From: Candidatus Omnitrophota bacterium | GTDB lineage: Bacteria; Omnitrophota; Gorgyraeia; Aquiviventales; Aquiviventaceae | Assembly: GCA_023247195.1 (NCBI GenBank) | Contig: JAHFGY010000008.1 | Span: 1 to 33,561, forward strand | DNA: 33,561 nt | Direction of reading: 5' to 3' | Shown: in pieces, positions 31,115 to 33,561 of the stretch | Layout of the letters: each line of letters starts with the position of its first letter | Numbering within the stretch: position 1 is the first letter of the stretch | Program-made: the position numbers and the translations under genes | The notes under the pieces: generated by a model | What the model was told of the DNA's origin: nothing | The model's database searches: none | What the model saw: the letters and a program-made list of their open reading frames with translations, nothing else

Positions 31115-31729
31115 ATGAAGGTACGCATCGCGATTTTGAGCTTGAGTCTCGCGGCGTTTAGCGCGCCGTTAATCGCGCAGGCGGCTACGGTCACCAGCGG
31201 TCCGGTTCAGGTAAGCGCGAGCGTCAATGCGCTGCAGCAGTTCAACTGCACGATTTTGCAGCACAACACGCCCACGGACGCGGGTACGCTTGTGACGACG
31301 ATGAACTTCGGGCAGTTGGCACGACCGGTTGATGCGACAGGCACGCCGTTGGCATTGGCCTCGACATCGTTCTTCCAGGTGTCTTGCGCGATCAACACGT
31401 CAGGCAAGGGCTACACGCTGACGCAGACCGGTACGGCTCTGACCGCCGGCACGGCCACGCTTCCTGCCGGTGCTTACGTTTTCACCCCCCTGAACATCAC
31501 CACGGGCCCGGGCGCTTACCCCGCGGGTGGCACGGTTTCCGCGCGTGGTTCCGCGGTCCGCACCGCAGCTGGTTGGTACGCACACCCGACCGGCGCTGCC
31601 GGCGTGATTCAGGCTACCTACGGCATCACCAATGACGCTGCCAACGGTGCTACGCAGTTCATCGCCCCCGATCAGGCGGCCGGTGCGTACACTGGTCAGG
31701 TGACTTGGACGTTGACCATCAACCCGTAA
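31115..31729 (+). CDS. secreted pilin-like subunit, spore-coat-U/CsuA-like
   Basis: 204 residues from the ATG at 31115 with ideal Shine-Dalgarno AGGAGG (31104-31109); the GTG at 31091 lies upstream of that site. Signal peptide MKVRIAILSLSLAAFSAPLIAQA. The mature part is Ala/Gly/Thr-rich and all-beta, with FNCTI, then MNFGQLARP, FFQVSCAIN and GYTLTQTG, and ends GAYTGQVTWTLTINP. A Cys, an FG strand, a second Cys and a terminal G-Y-x-G-x-V-x-WTL strand match the layout of spore-coat-protein-U/CsuA-type subunits of archaic chaperone-usher pili. The next two genes encode a chaperone and an outer-membrane protein. It is probably the major fibre subunit, switched by the leader riboswitch. Confidence 0.72.
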   Translation: MKVRIAILSLSLAAFSAPLIAQAATVTSGPVQVSASVNALQQFNCTILQHNTPTDAGTLVTTMNFGQLARPVDATGTPLALASTSFFQVSCAINTSGKGYTLTQTGTALTAGTATLPAGAYVFTPLNITTGPGAYPAGGTVSARGSAVRTAAGWYAHPTGAAGVIQATYGITNDAANGATQFIAPDQAAGAYTGQVTWTLTINP

Positions 31730-31744
31730 GGGTAAAAATACTGA

Positions 31745-32572
31745 ATGAGTCGCGGTCTGGCAAGTAAACGACTCATCGCGATCGTGGGCCTGGCCTCCAG
31801 CCTGTTGCTGGGGGCCAGGCCTGTTTTTGCCATTAACCTGAGCGCTAGCCAGCCGGTTGTGCGCGAGACCTTGAAGCCCGGCGCGGCGATTCAAGGCAGC
31901 ATTGAGTTGACCAATTCCGGCCAGGAGCCGGTGCAAGTGAAGCTGTATTTGGAAGATTGGCGATACACCGAAGCGGGCGATGGGAACAAAGACTTCGGTC
32001 CGCCCGGAACCTTTCCGCGATCCGCGGCTGATTGGATCCGGTTTCGCCCCCAGCAGGTGGAAATAGCACCCGGCAAGACGGCGATCGTTGATTACACGAT
32101 TACGGTTCCTCAAGACACAACGCTCGACGGCGGCTATTATGCGGTTCTCTTCTTCGAATCCATGATCGCCGATCCCACGCAGGCCGACCAGGATTCCGTT
32201 GCCGTGAAGTACGCGGCTCGGCTCGGGAGCCTTTTTCTGGTAGAAATTGATAACACCGTTCGACGAGAGGCGACCCTGAAGGATGTTCAAGTGACCGCTG
32301 CCGCGGCAACGCCGCTGCGGATACAGGGCAGCCTGTCGAATGAAGGCAACGTGTCTCTGAAATGCTCAGGCACCTTCCATGTGATGAGCGCTCAGGGAAT
32401 GGTAACCGCGCGAGGCGAACTGCCGCTCCGCTACGTTTGGCCAGGCAATCAAGTGCCCTTTGAGGCTGAATGGCCCGGAAAGTTGGCATCCGGGGCCTAT
32501 TCCACGGTTGCTACCTACGATTGCGGAGACGACCTCGTGCTTGTTGAGGAGGTAGCGGCGTCCGTGCCGTGA
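31745..32572 (+). CDS. periplasmic PapD-like pilus chaperone
   Basis: 275 residues with signal peptide (about 1-29, LIAIVGLASSLLLGARPVFA). The first Ig-like domain has ASQPVVRETLKPGAAIQGSI, LTNSGQEPVQVKLYLEDWRY, and WIRFRPQQVEIAPGKTAIVDY, the pattern of FimC/PapD and related chaperone domains, in which a Gly/Lys-containing F-G turn follows. YAVLFFESM completes the domain. The second domain (about 170-270) is beta-rich with LSNEGNVSLKCSGTFHVMSA and a Cys pair (KC, YDCGDD). Such chaperones complete pilin folds by donor-strand complementation. It lies 15 bases after the pilin gene, and its stop overlaps the next start (TGATG), indicating coupled translation. Confidence 0.75.
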   Translation: MSRGLASKRLIAIVGLASSLLLGARPVFAINLSASQPVVRETLKPGAAIQGSIELTNSGQEPVQVKLYLEDWRYTEAGDGNKDFGPPGTFPRSAADWIRFRPQQVEIAPGKTAIVDYTITVPQDTTLDGGYYAVLFFESMIADPTQADQDSVAVKYAARLGSLFLVEIDNTVRREATLKDVQVTAAAATPLRIQGSLSNEGNVSLKCSGTFHVMSAQGMVTARGELPLRYVWPGNQVPFEAEWPGKLASGAYSTVATYDCGDDLVLVEEVAASVP

Positions 32573-33561
32573 TGGCACGCGGACGCTCGTGCCTCGCTCT
32601 TCTGTTTGCGGCAGCTTGGATGCTCGTTCAGGCTGCTGCAGCCTCCGCTCAAACCCCTGCTTCGCCTCCAGGCGCCGCTCCTCGATCGCTCGAACTTATC
32701 GTCGGAGAGCCCGCGGACGTCAGTTTCGGCTCGGTTGAACGATTCCTCGTCGGCGATCCCGCCGTGCTCGATGCCGAGCAGTTGAATCCGTCGACGCTCC
32801 GTCTTACCCCTCTGGCCCCCGGAAAAACATTTGTCCTTGTGTGGGGCCCCGAAGGCCGCCGCACATCCGTCGTGCGCGTCATGCCCTTTCGGTTGGGCCC
32901 GATCTTGCCTGAGCCGGCGGTTGAGGAGGCTGTTAAGCATGCGCGGGCTCTAAAGGTCGGTTACACGTTTGATTACGAGACGGATCGAAGAGGCTCAACC
33001 TTTCGCGACACGCGCCTGGATACCACCAACCGGTTCAATCAACAGCTGAACACGGACATGGAAACGCCGTACGGTGATTTTACGTCCCAGTTCCAGATGC
33101 AGCGCGTCAACAGCGTCGAGGATCTCACTTTCTGGCAAACGCGTCTTGCCCACGGCCATTTAGGCCCTGTGGATGACTTCGACGCGATCGCAGGAGATTC
33201 CTACATTCCCTTTGCCCGCGGGTTCGCGGTTCCGTCCGTGGGCTATCGAGGCGCGACCCTGAGGCTCGATGACTTGGGCCCGTTTCATGCTGCCGGGCTC
33301 TGGGGGCGTGAGCGGTCATCCATCTACAGCTTGTCGAGCCAGGGCGGGTTTGGGGTGAAGCGGGACTCGTTTGTTTCCGGACTCAACGTCGGCTATGAAG
33401 ACCCGGCGAATCCTTGGCAGGTCGAAGCGTCCACGCTTTTCGGCCAAGGAGACGAGCGCCAGGCCAACACCAGCGACGAAATGGTCGATCTCAGCAGCGC
33501 TTATCGCGTGACGGAAGTTTGGTCGCTCAAGCAGGAGCTCGCGATGAGCGATGAAAGCTTT
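32572..33561 (+). CDS. outer-membrane barrel protein with pilus-formation N-terminal domain, 3' end outside the window
   Basis: Open from the ATG at 32572 to the window end (330 codons, no stop). Signal peptide (MARGRSCLALLFAAAWMLVQ, then AAAASAQ). Residues about 40-105 (ELIVGEPADVSFGSVERFLV, GDPAVLDAEQLNPSTLRLTP, GKTFVLVWGPEGRRTSVVRV) match the pilus-formation N-terminal domain of secretin-type proteins (T2SS-T3SS_pil_N), including the GDP-x-V and G-x-T-x-L-x-VW patterns. From about residue 125 on, amphipathic strands of a barrel begin (LKVGYTFDYETDR, SQFQMQRVNS, GLNVGYEDPANPWQVEAST). No FimD-usher N-domain or plug is seen. By position it should export or anchor the fibre subunit. Confidence 0.72.
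   Translation, partial: MARGRSCLALLFAAAWMLVQAAAASAQTPASPPGAAPRSLELIVGEPADVSFGSVERFLVGDPAVLDAEQLNPSTLRLTPLAPGKTFVLVWGPEGRRTSVVRVMPFRLGPILPEPAVEEAVKHARALKVGYTFDYETDRRGSTFRDTRLDTTNRFNQQLNTDMETPYGDFTSQFQMQRVNSVEDLTFWQTRLAHGHLGPVDDFDAIAGDSYIPFARGFAVPSVGYRGATLRLDDLGPFHAAGLWGRERSSIYSLSSQGGFGVKRDSFVSGLNVGYEDPANPWQVEASTLFGQGDERQANTSDEMVDLSSAYRVTEVWSLKQELAMSDESF

Noticed and set aside
31400-32290. 296-codon minus-strand ORF across pilin and chaperone genes
   Set aside because: It crosses two well-supported + strand genes and has no domain or start signals.

Overview
The window comes from a diderm (Gram-negative type) bacterium of fairly high GC content, roughly 60% by eye. The evidence is a TamB-type translocation-module protein, predicted outer-membrane barrels, lipoprotein and Sec signal peptides, and a pilin/chaperone/outer-membrane operon. 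The lineage cannot be fixed from sequence alone. A TIGR04073-type exosortase-associated protein, WG repeats, an HTTM protein and many short or absent mRNA leaders suggest an uncultivated lineage (for example Omnitrophota-like), but this is only an impression. Genes are tightly packed; all are on the + strand except mutL-mutS and a trmB-like gene. No tRNA, rRNA, IS element, prophage or CRISPR array was seen.

Layout. 1-2249: end of an EamA transporter and a secreted TPR protein. 2259-4682: three exported proteins rich in Cys, His or Met (a Cys-rich small protein, a MetA-like outer-membrane protein and a heavy-metal-binding-domain protein), which look like a metal-handling set. 4721-5944: PHP-domain lipoprotein. 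5948-9427: a TetR-family regulator with two matching palindromic operators, followed by a Cys-rich metallothionein-like protein, a pirin, an HtrA-like protease and an FMN reductase; this reads as a thiol, electrophile or metal stress regulon. 9518-14518: class I fructose-bisphosphate aldolase, an exosortase-associated small protein, a coiled-coil membrane protein, an SGNH hydrolase and a TamB-domain protein. 14523-17735: XRE-cupin regulator, small unknown protein, CHASE-domain histidine kinase and single-domain response regulator. 17760-21902: GH13 glycosidase, HTTM (gamma-carboxylase-like) membrane protein and class II fumarase preceded by an 11-codon leader ORF. 21906-26323 (minus): mutS-mutL, with an endonuclease-type MutL and therefore MutH-independent mismatch repair. 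26429-29875: response regulator, TIGR01777-type epimerase, inorganic pyrophosphatase, a TfoX-N/WG-repeat reading-frame fusion and PdxH. 29866-30801 (minus): divergent TrmB-like methyltransferase.

The most striking region is 30829-33561. A strong promoter is followed by a GEMM/cyclic-di-GMP-I-like riboswitch whose 3' strand is also the 5' arm of a perfect 12-bp intrinsic terminator, then a second perfect 10-bp hairpin. After these come a spore-coat-U/CsuA-like pilin, a PapD-like chaperone, and an outer-membrane barrel protein carrying a pilus-formation N-terminal domain in place of a recognisable FimD usher; the last gene runs off the window. It is a candidate c-di-GMP-switched surface-fibre system of unusual composition.

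A second genome-level signal is that many genes have a -10 box only 6-11 bases before the ATG and no usable Shine-Dalgarno, implying leaderless or ultrashort-leader transcripts.
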